A DNA stretch of 64,000 bases, taken from Bacteroides finegoldii DSM 17565 (GTDB taxonomy: Bacteria; Bacteroidota; Bacteroidia; Bacteroidales; Bacteroidaceae). The notes under the pieces are model-generated. The model saw only the letters and a list, made by a program, of their open reading frames with translations. It made no database searches and was not told where the DNA came from. The stretch covers positions 186,001 through 250,000 of the forward strand of contig NZ_GG688320.1 in NCBI RefSeq assembly GCF_000156195.1, read 5' to 3'. This document shows, in pieces, positions 37,301-45,067 of this stretch (the first letter of the stretch is position 1; each line of letters opens with the position of its first letter). The translations under genes and the position numbers were made by a program.

Positions 37301-37521
37301 TCAGTAATAGTACCGACAGAAGTACCTACAACAAGGACATTGGCCCCAATCACCGGCTCGCCTTTATCGTCCACCACAGTTCCCTTAATACTGCCTTGTT
37401 GCTGAACGATGTCAACAGCAGCTACAGCCTGTCCTTGATTGCCGAAAGTCGGTATCAGGGCGAAAGAGAAAAACAGGGCAACAGGTAAAGTTGTTCCTTT
37501 TATTAAGTTTTTCTTATTCAT
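34303..37521 (-). CDS. SusC-family TonB-dependent transporter (pair 1)
   Basis: 1072 residues, normal full length. The signal peptide is followed by a carboxypeptidase-regulatory-like domain (GSIKGTVVDDKGEPVIGANV, about 44-120), the plug (EVEIVAYGVQKKVTMTGAVA, VSNVLGGQMAGLTTIQTSG, ISILKDASATAVFGVRGANG) and the outer-membrane beta-barrel, ending TYTLGLKLGF. It uses TonB energy to import oligosaccharides with its SusD partner. It is the third gene of the operon, 81 bp behind the fimbrillin/Lcl-like gene; I see no clear internal promoter in that gap, so cotranscription is likely. Confidence 0.96.
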   Translation of the reverse strand: MNKKNLIKGTTLPVALFFSFALIPTFGNQGQAVAAVDIVQQQGSIKGTVVDDKGEPVIGANVLVVGTSVGTITDIDGVFKINAKAGAKLKITFIGYTEQVVVAQNNMRVVLSEDATTLQEVEIVAYGVQKKVTMTGAVASVKTEALTRTSIGSVSNVLGGQMAGLTTIQTSGEPGADAAEVFIRGKATWGDASPLIQVDGVERSMNDIDPNEIESISILKDASATAVFGVRGANGVILITTKRGREGKAHISFSTSASIQMPTKMVETANSYEYAMFYNQMMANDTPAGEKPVKTFSDGVIQKFRDGSDPIRFPSINWIDYIMGDATLQSQHNLNISGGTDKVRYFISAGAYTQGGLFNEFSLPYGISYQYRRFNYRSNLDIDVTKTTTISFNVAGNVNSSEKPRTSQGSSGMVKNIYYSTPFRSAGFVNDKLVYTTTDSQSDGLNLPFVGDADPFTYYGGGAAHSINNSLNADLILNQKLDFITKGLSFKLKGSYNSSFTINKNLSGGTEMTYTPVLQSDGSVGLRPIDGSKYTNVSYGITRGKSRNWYMEAALNYNHSFGDHNIGALVLYNQSKEYYPKEYSDVPRGYVGLVGRVTYDWKNRYMVEANMGYNGSENFAAGNRFALFPAASVGWVASEEKFWESVKPVISFLKLRASFGLVGNDKIGGSRFMYTANPYHVNLNGYVSNSGYGTGNLAQLQAAYGYLFGQGGQTSTVSLGAHEWAINNANVTWEKAFKQNYGVDINFLNDRLSATIEYYKEHRWDILLQDGTAPSMLGFAQPFSNLGEVNNWGWELSLKWNDKIGKDFRYWAGINLSYNQNEIIERKEAPQEYDYLYQKGHRIGSRKQYAFWRYYDEQTPALYEQTFHRPFPAHSVVLQDGDAVYVDLNGDRKIDENDMGYDYGFTDDPEYMVGMNLGFSWKNLEVNTQWTGAWNVSRMISDVFRRPFLSSSGNVAGGLLAYHLTNTWTKENPSQDAKYPRATWENADNNYAESTLYEQDSKYLRLKTLTIAYNFQFPLMKKLGMSTCQLSFSGYNLWTLTPYLWGDPEARASNAPSYPLTKTYTLGLKLGF

Positions 37522-37602
37522 ATATTTCTATTTTCATGATAGAGGAGTATGAGGCGGCAAAATACGCCGCCCTTATTTACTTTGAAAAAACATTGTATGG
37601 GT

Positions 37603-39228
37603 TTAAAATGCAAGCATCAAACGGAAATAACCGGCAGCAGTACTTCCATACGAGTTTACTATATTATAACTTCCACCATTCATAGCGTGTACCCATTGTG
37701 TATATCCATTTCGCAAAGTACTACTCCAATAAAAACCAAATTTTGCACTTGCTTCGACTGATTCCAATTGTGTAGCGGCCTCTACTTTCCCTAAGCTACT
37801 GTTCACTGCACTCAGATTTTTAGCAACCTGTTCCAAACAAGCAATAGATGGAAGATACCATGGAGTAGTATTCGCAGGAACAGATACATTGTCACGATAA
37901 GAGGTAATTTGCTTGTAGGCATCATCACACATGGTTGGCTGTCCTTTCCCTTCATAGCACATCGTCAACAACATTGTATTGTTATACCCCATAAAAGCAG
38001 GATATTGCTCCACCCATTTATCTTTAGTCGCACTATTATTACCCGTATTACAGTCAACGAACTTACCCATCCATTCTTCATCTTTGCTAAACCAATCACA
38101 ATATGCTTCACCAACAGTTCTCCAACTACTAAATTTATTCGTATTATCTAATGTATTATTTAACGCCAATACCAACCCATGTTTACAATTCGGATAATCG
38201 CGTTTTAGAGCATCATTGTCTTCGGTATTACCACTTTGGGGATGCGTTATAGATGGCTGAGGATTACCTATATAACATACAATACCAATTACATTATTAG
38301 GAATATCTTTATCATCTACCCCCTTGCTTACAATTGAACCATCTGCACAATAATAATCTCCTATTGACAACGTATATTCTTTTTTATTCGTATCGCTAAC
38401 TGTATACACTTTAGCAGTTCCTTCATTTAACTTAGCAGTAGCAGTGCACGTCATTTCCTTTACTCCTGTATAAGAGCCTTCTATTTTAAACTCCTCTCCC
38501 GGTTTTACCAAAAAACGATATGCACCTGTACTCTTTTGATAATACGGAGTTACTTCTTTATTATTCAGTTTGAAAGAAGCATTCGTTATCGGTAACTCAT
38601 AATCATCTATCGTTACATCCGAATTAATAAAGTTATAGACTAGGTTAGGCATCTTCAATACAGCTAAAGCCATACAATGCTGCATCTTAAAGTTGATTTC
38701 CCCTTTAAAACGATTGTCTACCACAGCACTGCTTGAACTTGTCATCAAATCATATTTCGTATATTTCTCACCGCTTTGATCATTACCAAGTGTCCACTCA
38801 CTAATATACTCAGCAAAAGGATCCCCCTCCGTAACATTAAATTTCACATTGACATCGTATGGATAATATGCATAAAACTTCATTTGTTTGAATTCAGCTC
38901 CGTTGTATTTGATTTGTTCACCGTCTATTTTCCAATTACCGTCTGCCGTCATCATACATTTCCGATTATTGATATTCTCTACTATTCCATTAGCGTCCAC
39001 TCCAAAAATACCAATCTCGTCTCCTTCGGTAAACTCGGTAGCATATCCTTTCTCTATAGCACGTGTACCTGGAGTTGTATCAAAATATCCACCATCAGAT
39101 ACACTGATTTGTAAACCACTAGAAGAGTTGTCTCCGTTCATTTCCTTTACATCTTCCTCTTGTGAACAAGAAGAGAAACTTGCAATACCTGCAATTAAAA
39201 GTGCTGATATATAACTATATATTTTCAT
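37603..39228 (-). CDS. Fimbrillin-like lipoprotein with Lcl/DUF1566-like domain, second copy
   Basis: 541 residues with lipobox ASFSSCSQE. The N-terminal fimbrillin-like pattern is TRAIEKGYATEFTEGDEIGIFGV, MKFYAYYPYDV and INFKMQHCMALAVLKMP. The C-terminal Lcl-like part is TPWYLPSIACLEQVAKN, FGFYWSSTLRNGYTQWVH and AAGYFRLMLAF. It aligns over its whole length with the 533-residue protein at 4801-6402, sharing the block DALKRDYP. Placed directly ahead of two SusCD pairs in the same operon, it occupies the position of a surface glycan-binding protein; that role is my inference. It is the second gene, 59 bp behind the first. Confidence 0.83.
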   Translation of the reverse strand: MKIYSYISALLIAGIASFSSCSQEEDVKEMNGDNSSSGLQISVSDGGYFDTTPGTRAIEKGYATEFTEGDEIGIFGVDANGIVENINNRKCMMTADGNWKIDGEQIKYNGAEFKQMKFYAYYPYDVNVKFNVTEGDPFAEYISEWTLGNDQSGEKYTKYDLMTSSSSAVVDNRFKGEINFKMQHCMALAVLKMPNLVYNFINSDVTIDDYELPITNASFKLNNKEVTPYYQKSTGAYRFLVKPGEEFKIEGSYTGVKEMTCTATAKLNEGTAKVYTVSDTNKKEYTLSIGDYYCADGSIVSKGVDDKDIPNNVIGIVCYIGNPQPSITHPQSGNTEDNDALKRDYPNCKHGLVLALNNTLDNTNKFSSWRTVGEAYCDWFSKDEEWMGKFVDCNTGNNSATKDKWVEQYPAFMGYNNTMLLTMCYEGKGQPTMCDDAYKQITSYRDNVSVPANTTPWYLPSIACLEQVAKNLSAVNSSLGKVEAATQLESVEASAKFGFYWSSTLRNGYTQWVHAMNGGSYNIVNSYGSTAAGYFRLMLAF

Positions 39229-39287
39229 ATTCGTATTTCTTTTTTATTGAATAATTAATGTATATATAAATAGGTTTAAAAGATAGA

Positions 39288-40304
39288 CTATTGTTTTTCA
39301 GTAGCAGTAATCTCCCCTTCTTCTACATTCCAATTAGGATTCTCTGTCGTAGCTCCTGTATCAGGGGCGGTGGATTCGGCTTCAATATCTTCTTCTTCCG
39401 TAGTCCAATCATTTATTTGCGTACCCTCTTTCGTGATACTAAATACATACTCCTTTTGATCCACCGACATATTTGCCGTAATTGTATAATTATAAGAAAC
39501 GCCCATATCCAACTTCGTTAATTTGGGAAATTCTACTTCATACAAACGACCTTCCATTCGTGCTTGAATACTCACCTTGTTATCTACAGTTTGCGGTAAT
39601 AAAATAGCCTGCATCTTATATTCATCTACCGCTCCCACATTACCCCAATAAATGTCAGTAGGCTTTGCAGTTTCGTTAACAGTTGTTGCCCCCGTCATTG
39701 TATTGAATGTACCTTCGAGTTTCAAACCGATGAGATAGCAATCAATATCCGAAAGCTCAACTCCATCACCAGCTTTAAACTCCACTTTCAGGCGGCTCAT
39801 CTTGTGATTAAATGACAACTGCACATTTGGCTGAGTAGCACTTGCTTTTGCTGTAGCATAAAGAAAGTCAAGGTATTTCCTCTTTGCTTCCGTAGCTTGA
39901 TTTTCACTATCAGTCAAAACCTGCACTACCCCTTGACTGATACCGGATGTACCAACAAATGGACAATAGGCAGCCACATCATATTCTTGTGTACCTAACA
40001 CCCAAATTTCTTCTGCTACTCCACCTTTCGCTACAAACATATTATTTGCATCACCGGTGTATTTGTAGTGAATGTTCTGTTGATTATTTCCACAAGAGAT
40101 CCCTATAGAATCTCCAACTTCCCATTGGGTATCAGTTGCTCTAGTCGGTGCCAACGTACTTCCTGTTGAGTTATTGATCACTGCACTAAAAGAGACTTTC
40201 ACCCCCGTCTCTCCCGCAAATTTGATGTCAGATTCCTTAACATCAGTACTACATCCTGCTAAGAATAACAGAATAATAGCAATCATTACATAGTTTTTCT
40301 TCAT
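39288..40304 (-). CDS. Fimbrillin-like lipoprotein, first gene of the SusCD operon
   Basis: 338 residues from the ATG at 40304 (MKKNYVMIA); the upstream Met at 40313 adds three residues. The lipobox is LAGCSTD. Fimbrillin-like features: VSFSAVINNS, TRATDTQWEVGDSIGISCG, VAAYCPFVG, LSFNHKMSRLKVEF and GVSYNYTITANM. The tail is acidic and probably unstructured. It is the closest match in the window to the 7350-8300 protein. The leader is long (about 210 nt from the -7 box at 40525), which leaves room for post-transcriptional control. It is first of seven genes ending with PL11 at 25473. Confidence 0.83.
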   Translation of the reverse strand: MKKNYVMIAIILLFLAGCSTDVKESDIKFAGETGVKVSFSAVINNSTGSTLAPTRATDTQWEVGDSIGISCGNNQQNIHYKYTGDANNMFVAKGGVAEEIWVLGTQEYDVAAYCPFVGTSGISQGVVQVLTDSENQATEAKRKYLDFLYATAKASATQPNVQLSFNHKMSRLKVEFKAGDGVELSDIDCYLIGLKLEGTFNTMTGATTVNETAKPTDIYWGNVGAVDEYKMQAILLPQTVDNKVSIQARMEGRLYEVEFPKLTKLDMGVSYNYTITANMSVDQKEYVFSITKEGTQINDWTTEEEDIEAESTAPDTGATTENPNWNVEEGEITATEKQ

Positions 40305-40524
40305 ACCATGCATTTTAAAGTTTTTATAAATATGTATTGTTGATTAAATCCATTATAATATGGAATGAAAAGAAGTTGCCGACAAAATTCATTTTGCATC
40401 GCAACTAAAGTAGAAAATGCTTGTTTTTCATTGTGTATCATTTTTATTATACTTAAGTTAAACAAAAGTTAGATTAAGTTTTAATCAGGCATCATTATTT
40501 ATATTATATACCTAAAAACTGATG

Positions 40525-40574
40525 CAAACTTAGAGAACAATACAGTTATTAACAATACAATATTGTACATAAGC
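40525..40574 (-). promoter_or_regulatory. Promoter and HTCS-type operator of the 15-kb SusCD operon
   Basis: Minus-strand -7 box TAAGTTTG (40525-40532). The operator box AATACAATATTGTACATAAG starts at 40554, exactly 22 bp away. A second TTTGTAC lies at 40591-40597. Confidence 0.77.
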
Positions 40575-40754
40575 ATAAAAAATACTGCCTTTTGTACAAA
40601 TGAACATGGGATGAATAGGACATATATGGAATAAACAGGCCAAAAGAACATCTCATATCCGTTCTATTACATATTTTGATAAATTCAGAAAACCCGGATC
40701 AGAAAAAACAAGTCGAATCTATCCGTAATACAGTCCAAGTTTCATGTCCGACTA

Positions 40755-40785
40755 TTGCTTTTTACTAATTATTTTTGTATCTTAG
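40755..40785 (+). promoter_or_regulatory. Orphan plus-strand promoter
   Basis: TTG (40755-40757), 20 bp, TATCTTAG (40778-40785). No plus-strand gene follows before 42178. The transcript would begin just ahead of the four 22-bp repeats and run antisense to the GH43 gene. Confidence 0.45.
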
Positions 40786-40812
40786 AAGTTTCCATCTTCT
40801 CAAAAACAAATG

Positions 40813-40903
40813 GTCACCTTATAAAGTGCCATTTGTCATTCTATAAAGTGCCATTTGTCCCGTTATAAGATGACTATTGTCCCATTATAAGGTGACAACT
40901 ACC
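40813..40903. repeat. Four tandem 22-bp repeats with mirror-image ends
   Basis: Units start at 40819, 40841, 40863 and 40885, an exact 22-bp period. The core is TTATAARRTGMC followed by WTTGTC in the first three. The outer copies make a perfect 12-bp inverted repeat: GTCACCTTATAA (40813-40824) and TTATAAGGTGAC (40885-40896). The rest of 40598-40994 holds no gene I can support. Confidence 0.85.
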
Positions 40904-40994
40904 CGAATGCATAAACTATACTAGTTTTATGCACTGAAAATCTTTAATCTTCGCACTGAGAACCCTTGAAAACAACGATGAAATGATGGAAACC

Positions 40995-41936
40995 TTATTG
41001 TATCATATCAAGAATAACTGAAGCATCCACCGCAAAGGCCGTTCCATGACGGATTCCTTTCGGAAAAGAGACTTGATCGGAAACGTCTTCCCACGTTTCT
41101 CCATGATCGAGGGAACGGACAGCCCCATAACGATGGTCACGATACTTATCAAAATACACATAAAGAGTATCACCTATAAAAAGAGGAGCAGGCCCCTCCG
41201 CCCAATAGTTGCCTGTGATGGGAGCCGATACTTTGGTTGGAAATCCTCTCCTTATATTCTCCGTACGTGTCACACGCAGGTTTTTCTCCGGCGGATTAGA
41301 GTTCTCATTCTTAACTACCATAATCAGATCGTTCCTCTTTGGATCTTTCACAATAGCAGCATCGATAACGCTGAAATCCGGATTGAAAAACATGGCAGTC
41401 TTCGAGAAAGATTTGAAATCCTTAGTCGTTACATAATAGATACGGTGGTTCAGTCCCTTTTCACTTTCACTGGTAGGCACTTCCTTATGACGGCCGGGGA
41501 TCGTAGTTGCCCAGAAGATATAATAGGTTTGTGACGATTCATCATAAAACAGTTCGGGAGCCCAGCAGTTATGTGCGGCAGGTTCATTCATCATCACAGG
41601 AATAGCCTTTTGCTCACTCCAATGAATCAAGTCACGGGAAGAAGCATAACCAATAATCCGGTCCGTCCAGCTAGAAGTCCAGACCATGTGAAAAGTTCCG
41701 TCGGGAGCTTGACAAATACTAGGATCGCGCATCAATTTATCTTTGCCCACAGTAGGAGTTAAAAAGGAACGACCACCATTCAAAGCCGTCCAGGTCAGTC
41801 CATCATAACTATAAGCCAGATGCAAGCCATCTTTACTGTTATTTATAAAATAGGAAAAGAGATAAACGGTATCTCCGGCGGTAACGTTCATTATAGACCA
41901 GACGGTCAAAATCATCCAGACAATTACATTTTTCAT
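40995..41936 (-). CDS. GH43-family glycosidase
   Basis: 313 residues, one five-bladed beta-propeller domain after a signal peptide (NVTAG). GH43 features: DGLHLAYSYDGLTW in blade 1, MRDPSICQAPDGTFHMVWTSSW, HNCWAPELFYDE, SVIDAAIVKDP (pKa-modulating Asp, about 190) and GNYWAEGPAPLF with the general-acid Glu (about 243). GH43 enzymes are inverting arabinosidases, galactosidases or xylosidases. In an RG-I locus, removal of arabinose or galactose from side chains is plausible, but the subfamily cannot be fixed by eye. It is transcribed alone, divergent from the GH2-CE12-GH28 operon. Two TATCTTTG -7 candidates lie at 41968 and 41986. Confidence 0.85.
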   Translation of the reverse strand: MKNVIVWMILTVWSIMNVTAGDTVYLFSYFINNSKDGLHLAYSYDGLTWTALNGGRSFLTPTVGKDKLMRDPSICQAPDGTFHMVWTSSWTDRIIGYASSRDLIHWSEQKAIPVMMNEPAAHNCWAPELFYDESSQTYYIFWATTIPGRHKEVPTSESEKGLNHRIYYVTTKDFKSFSKTAMFFNPDFSVIDAAIVKDPKRNDLIMVVKNENSNPPEKNLRVTRTENIRRGFPTKVSAPITGNYWAEGPAPLFIGDTLYVYFDKYRDHRYGAVRSLDHGETWEDVSDQVSFPKGIRHGTAFAVDASVILDMIQ

Positions 41937-41967
41937 GGTTCATTCTAAGATTAATAGATTCAGTTCG

Positions 41968-42042
41968 CAAAGATACCGTATCTTCCAAAGATACCGAAAA
42001 GCAAAGGGATAGATTAATTGGTATATTCATACAATTTTGTAC
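41968..42042 (-). promoter_or_regulatory. Promoter region of the GH43 gene
   Basis: Two minus-strand TATCTTTG boxes (41968-41975 and 41986-41993). An operator-like CATACAATTTTGTACACATA begins at 42028, but no good -7 box lies at the usual 22-bp distance. Which element is used is unclear. Confidence 0.45.
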
Positions 42043-42082
42043 ACATACATCTATACATCCCATTTTTGATACGATTGTTTAT

Positions 42083-42132
42083 GTTTCTGTACATCTTTAT
42101 ATTTCAAGAAGTTCGAAAAAGCCCTACTTTAG
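42083..42132 (+). promoter_or_regulatory. Promoter and HTCS-type operator, GH2-CE12-GH28 operon
   Basis: The -7 box is TACTTTAG (42125-42132). The operator half GTACATCTTTATATT ends at 42103, exactly 22 bp before it, with TTTCT ahead of the GTAC. Confidence 0.68.
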
Positions 42133-42177
42133 CACCAGAATTTAAAAGATAACGAAAATATATCAATCTTACGTATC

Positions 42178-45057
42178 ATGATAAAACATTTTCTAGGCAG
42201 TATTATTCTTGCATTTCTTTCGATATCGACCGTTACAGGTCAAAGCAATGCTCTTGATCTATCCGGTAAGTGGAATTTCCAAATAGACCGGGAAGATACA
42301 GGCGTAAAAGAGCAATGGTTTCGAAAAATATTGGAAGACCACATCAATCTGCCCGGTTCCATGCCCGAGAAGTTAAAAGGCGACGAAGTGACCGTACACA
42401 CGCAATGGACAGGAAGTTTATACGACAGTTCCTACTATTTTAATCCTTATATGGAGAAATACAGAATGGAAGGGCAAGTAAAACTACCATTCTTCCTGAC
42501 TCCGGACAAACATTATGTAGGTGTGGCCTGGTATCAGAAAAACGTAACCATACCATCCGATTGGAAAGGTGACAGGATCATTTTATTTTTAGAACGTCCT
42601 CATATAGAAACCACCGTTTGGGTAAATAACCGGGAGATAGGAATGCAGAATAGCCTCTGTGTGCCGCACGTTTATGACCTAACTGCCGCCGTTGCTCCGG
42701 GAAAATCTTGTCGGATTACCATCCGCATTGATAACCGTATCAAGGATATCAACGTAGGACCGGATTCTCATAGTATTACCGACCAGACTCAGGGCAATTG
42801 GAATGGTATCGTAGGACGCATAGAGTTACAGACCACTCCTAAAGTTCATTTTAGCGACATACAGATATATCCGGACTTGAAAGAACGGAAAGCCACAGTG
42901 CGAATCAGTCTGTACGCACCAGCCTCTGCCAAAGCAACGTTACAATTATCCGCTGAAAGTTTCAACTCGGATAAAAAACATTCCGTCCCTACTGTACAAC
43001 AGAATATCTCAGTACGTTCCGGAGATAACAAAATCAAAATGGAACTACCGATGGGAGAAGGTTTTCTGACTTGGGACGAATTTGATCCGGCACTCTATAA
43101 ACTGACAGCGACACTGACCTGTGGCAAAGAGAGAGAAGTCAAAGAAGTACAATTCGGTATGCGCGAATTTACCATCAAAGGTAAATGGTTCTATGTGAAC
43201 GGTCGGAAAACAATGCTTCGCGGCACAGTAGAGAATTGTGATTTTCCGCTTACCGGCTACGCTCCTATGGATGTAGCTTCATGGGAACGGGTATTCCGCA
43301 TTTGCCGCAACTACGGGCTGAATCATATGCGTTTCCACTCTTTCTGTCCGCCGGAAGCCGCATTTATTGCTGCGGACCTTGTCGGTTTTTATTTGCAGCC
43401 GGAAGGTCCAAGCTGGCCTAATCACGGTCCGAGACTGGGCAACGGCCAGCCTATCGACAAGTATCTGATGGACGAAACGATTGCCTTGACCAAGCAGTAT
43501 GGAAACTATGCCTCTTATTGCATGTTGGCGTGTGGAAATGAGCCTTCCGGACGCTGGGTGCCATGGGTAAGCAAATTCGTTGATTATTGGAAAGCAACCG
43601 ACCCACGCCACGTATATACAGGAGCTTCCGTAGGCAACAGCTGGCAATGGCAGCCCCATAACCAATATCATGTAAAAGCCGGTGCGCGCGGACTCAGCTG
43701 GACCGGTGCGCAGCCGGAAAGCACATCGGACTACCGTAACCGAATTGATACGGTAAAACAGCCGTATGTTTCCCATGAAACCGGACAATGGTGTGCATTC
43801 CCGAACTTCAACGAGATACGTAAATATACCGGAGTAAACAAAGCCAAGAACTTTGAAATCTTTCGGGATATATTGAATGATAACTACATGGGAGGTATGG
43901 GACACGATTTTATGATGGCTTCCGGCAAGCTGCAAGCGATCTGTTACAAGCATGAGATAGAAAAGACATTGCGTACTCCCGACTATGCGGGATTCCAATT
44001 ATTAGCTCTCAATGATTATTCGGGTCAGGGAACGGCACTGGTAGGATTGCTGGATGTATTCTTTGAAGAGAAAGGATACATTAATGCCGCAGAGTTCCGC
44101 CGTTTTTGCAGTCCGACCGTTCTATTGGCACGTATCCCCAAGTTCACATACACCAATAACGAAACGTTCCATGCAGATATCGAAATATCCCACTTCGGAA
44201 AAGAAGCTTTGCAAAAAGCAAATACAGTCTATTGCGTAAAAGATAAATACGGCAAGATATATGCTCGCGGAGTGGTTAGTACACGGGATATTCCTATCGG
44301 CAATCTATTCTCGTTGGGCAGCATAGACATGAAACTGAACGATATCCGTACTCCCCAAAAACTGAATCTGGAAGTACGTTTGGAAAACAGTGATATTGTC
44401 AACGATTGGGACTTTTGGGTATATCCTGACAAAGTGAAACTTACACAAGGAAACGTATACACAACGGACACATTGGACGAGAAAGCGATATCCATCTTGC
44501 AGGAAGGTGGAAACGTATTGATAACAGCAGCCGGGAAAATAAAATACGGCAGGGAGGTCAAGCAATATTTCACACCCGTTTTTTGGAATACATCTTGGTT
44601 CAAGATGCGCCCGCCACATACGACAGGTATTTTTCTGAATGATTATCACCCGCTTTTCCGTGATTTTCCGACTGAATATCACAGTAACCTGCAATGGTGG
44701 GAACTATTGAACAAAGCGCAAGTTATGCAGTTTACGCATTTCCCCGCTGAGTTCCAACCGACTATTCAAAGCATAGACACTTGGTTTATCAGCCGTAAAA
44801 TAGGAATGCTGTTCGAGGCTAATGTATTGAACGGCAAACTGATAATGACCAGCATGGACATCACTTCCCAACCGGAGAAAAGGATTGTTGCCCGTCAGAT
44901 GCATAAAGCGATTCTTGATTATATGAATTCGGATGCTTTCCACCCGAATACAATCATAAGTCCCGAACAGATTCAGACATTATTTACTAAAATAGCCGGA
45001 GATGTGAAATCTTATACGAAAGATTCACCGGACGAGCTAAAACCGAAAATTAATTAA
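42178..45057 (+). CDS. GH2-family glycosidase
   Basis: 959 residues. A signal peptide (ending TVTGQ) is followed by a GH2 sugar-binding domain (LDLSGKWNFQIDRED, YVGVAWYQKNVTIP, TTVWVNNREIGMQNS), an immunoglobulin-like domain, and a barrel with the acid/base Glu455 in MLACGNEPSGRW and the likely nucleophile Glu534 in VSHETGQWCAF. A long C-terminal region follows, ending in a jelly-roll-like segment. The barrel motifs diverge from classic LacZ and from the GH2 at 14007, so substrate specificity differs; beta-galactose or a beta-uronide from RG-I are options. First gene of a three-gene operon, 10 bp ahead of the CE12 gene. Confidence 0.9.
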   Translation: MIKHFLGSIILAFLSISTVTGQSNALDLSGKWNFQIDREDTGVKEQWFRKILEDHINLPGSMPEKLKGDEVTVHTQWTGSLYDSSYYFNPYMEKYRMEGQVKLPFFLTPDKHYVGVAWYQKNVTIPSDWKGDRIILFLERPHIETTVWVNNREIGMQNSLCVPHVYDLTAAVAPGKSCRITIRIDNRIKDINVGPDSHSITDQTQGNWNGIVGRIELQTTPKVHFSDIQIYPDLKERKATVRISLYAPASAKATLQLSAESFNSDKKHSVPTVQQNISVRSGDNKIKMELPMGEGFLTWDEFDPALYKLTATLTCGKEREVKEVQFGMREFTIKGKWFYVNGRKTMLRGTVENCDFPLTGYAPMDVASWERVFRICRNYGLNHMRFHSFCPPEAAFIAADLVGFYLQPEGPSWPNHGPRLGNGQPIDKYLMDETIALTKQYGNYASYCMLACGNEPSGRWVPWVSKFVDYWKATDPRHVYTGASVGNSWQWQPHNQYHVKAGARGLSWTGAQPESTSDYRNRIDTVKQPYVSHETGQWCAFPNFNEIRKYTGVNKAKNFEIFRDILNDNYMGGMGHDFMMASGKLQAICYKHEIEKTLRTPDYAGFQLLALNDYSGQGTALVGLLDVFFEEKGYINAAEFRRFCSPTVLLARIPKFTYTNNETFHADIEISHFGKEALQKANTVYCVKDKYGKIYARGVVSTRDIPIGNLFSLGSIDMKLNDIRTPQKLNLEVRLENSDIVNDWDFWVYPDKVKLTQGNVYTTDTLDEKAISILQEGGNVLITAAGKIKYGREVKQYFTPVFWNTSWFKMRPPHTTGIFLNDYHPLFRDFPTEYHSNLQWWELLNKAQVMQFTHFPAEFQPTIQSIDTWFISRKIGMLFEANVLNGKLIMTSMDITSQPEKRIVARQMHKAILDYMNSDAFHPNTIISPEQIQTLFTKIAGDVKSYTKDSPDELKPKIN

Positions 45058-45067
45058 GCAGACTGAT

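Noticed and set aside
40813-40903. CRISPR array
   Set aside because: The 22-bp units are directly adjacent with no spacers and no cas genes are present.
42002-42042. Standard operator plus -7 spacing for the GH43 gene
   Set aside because: The TTTGTAC box is present but the only element near the right place is TCCCTTTG, which lacks the TA of the -7 consensus and is 3 bp off.
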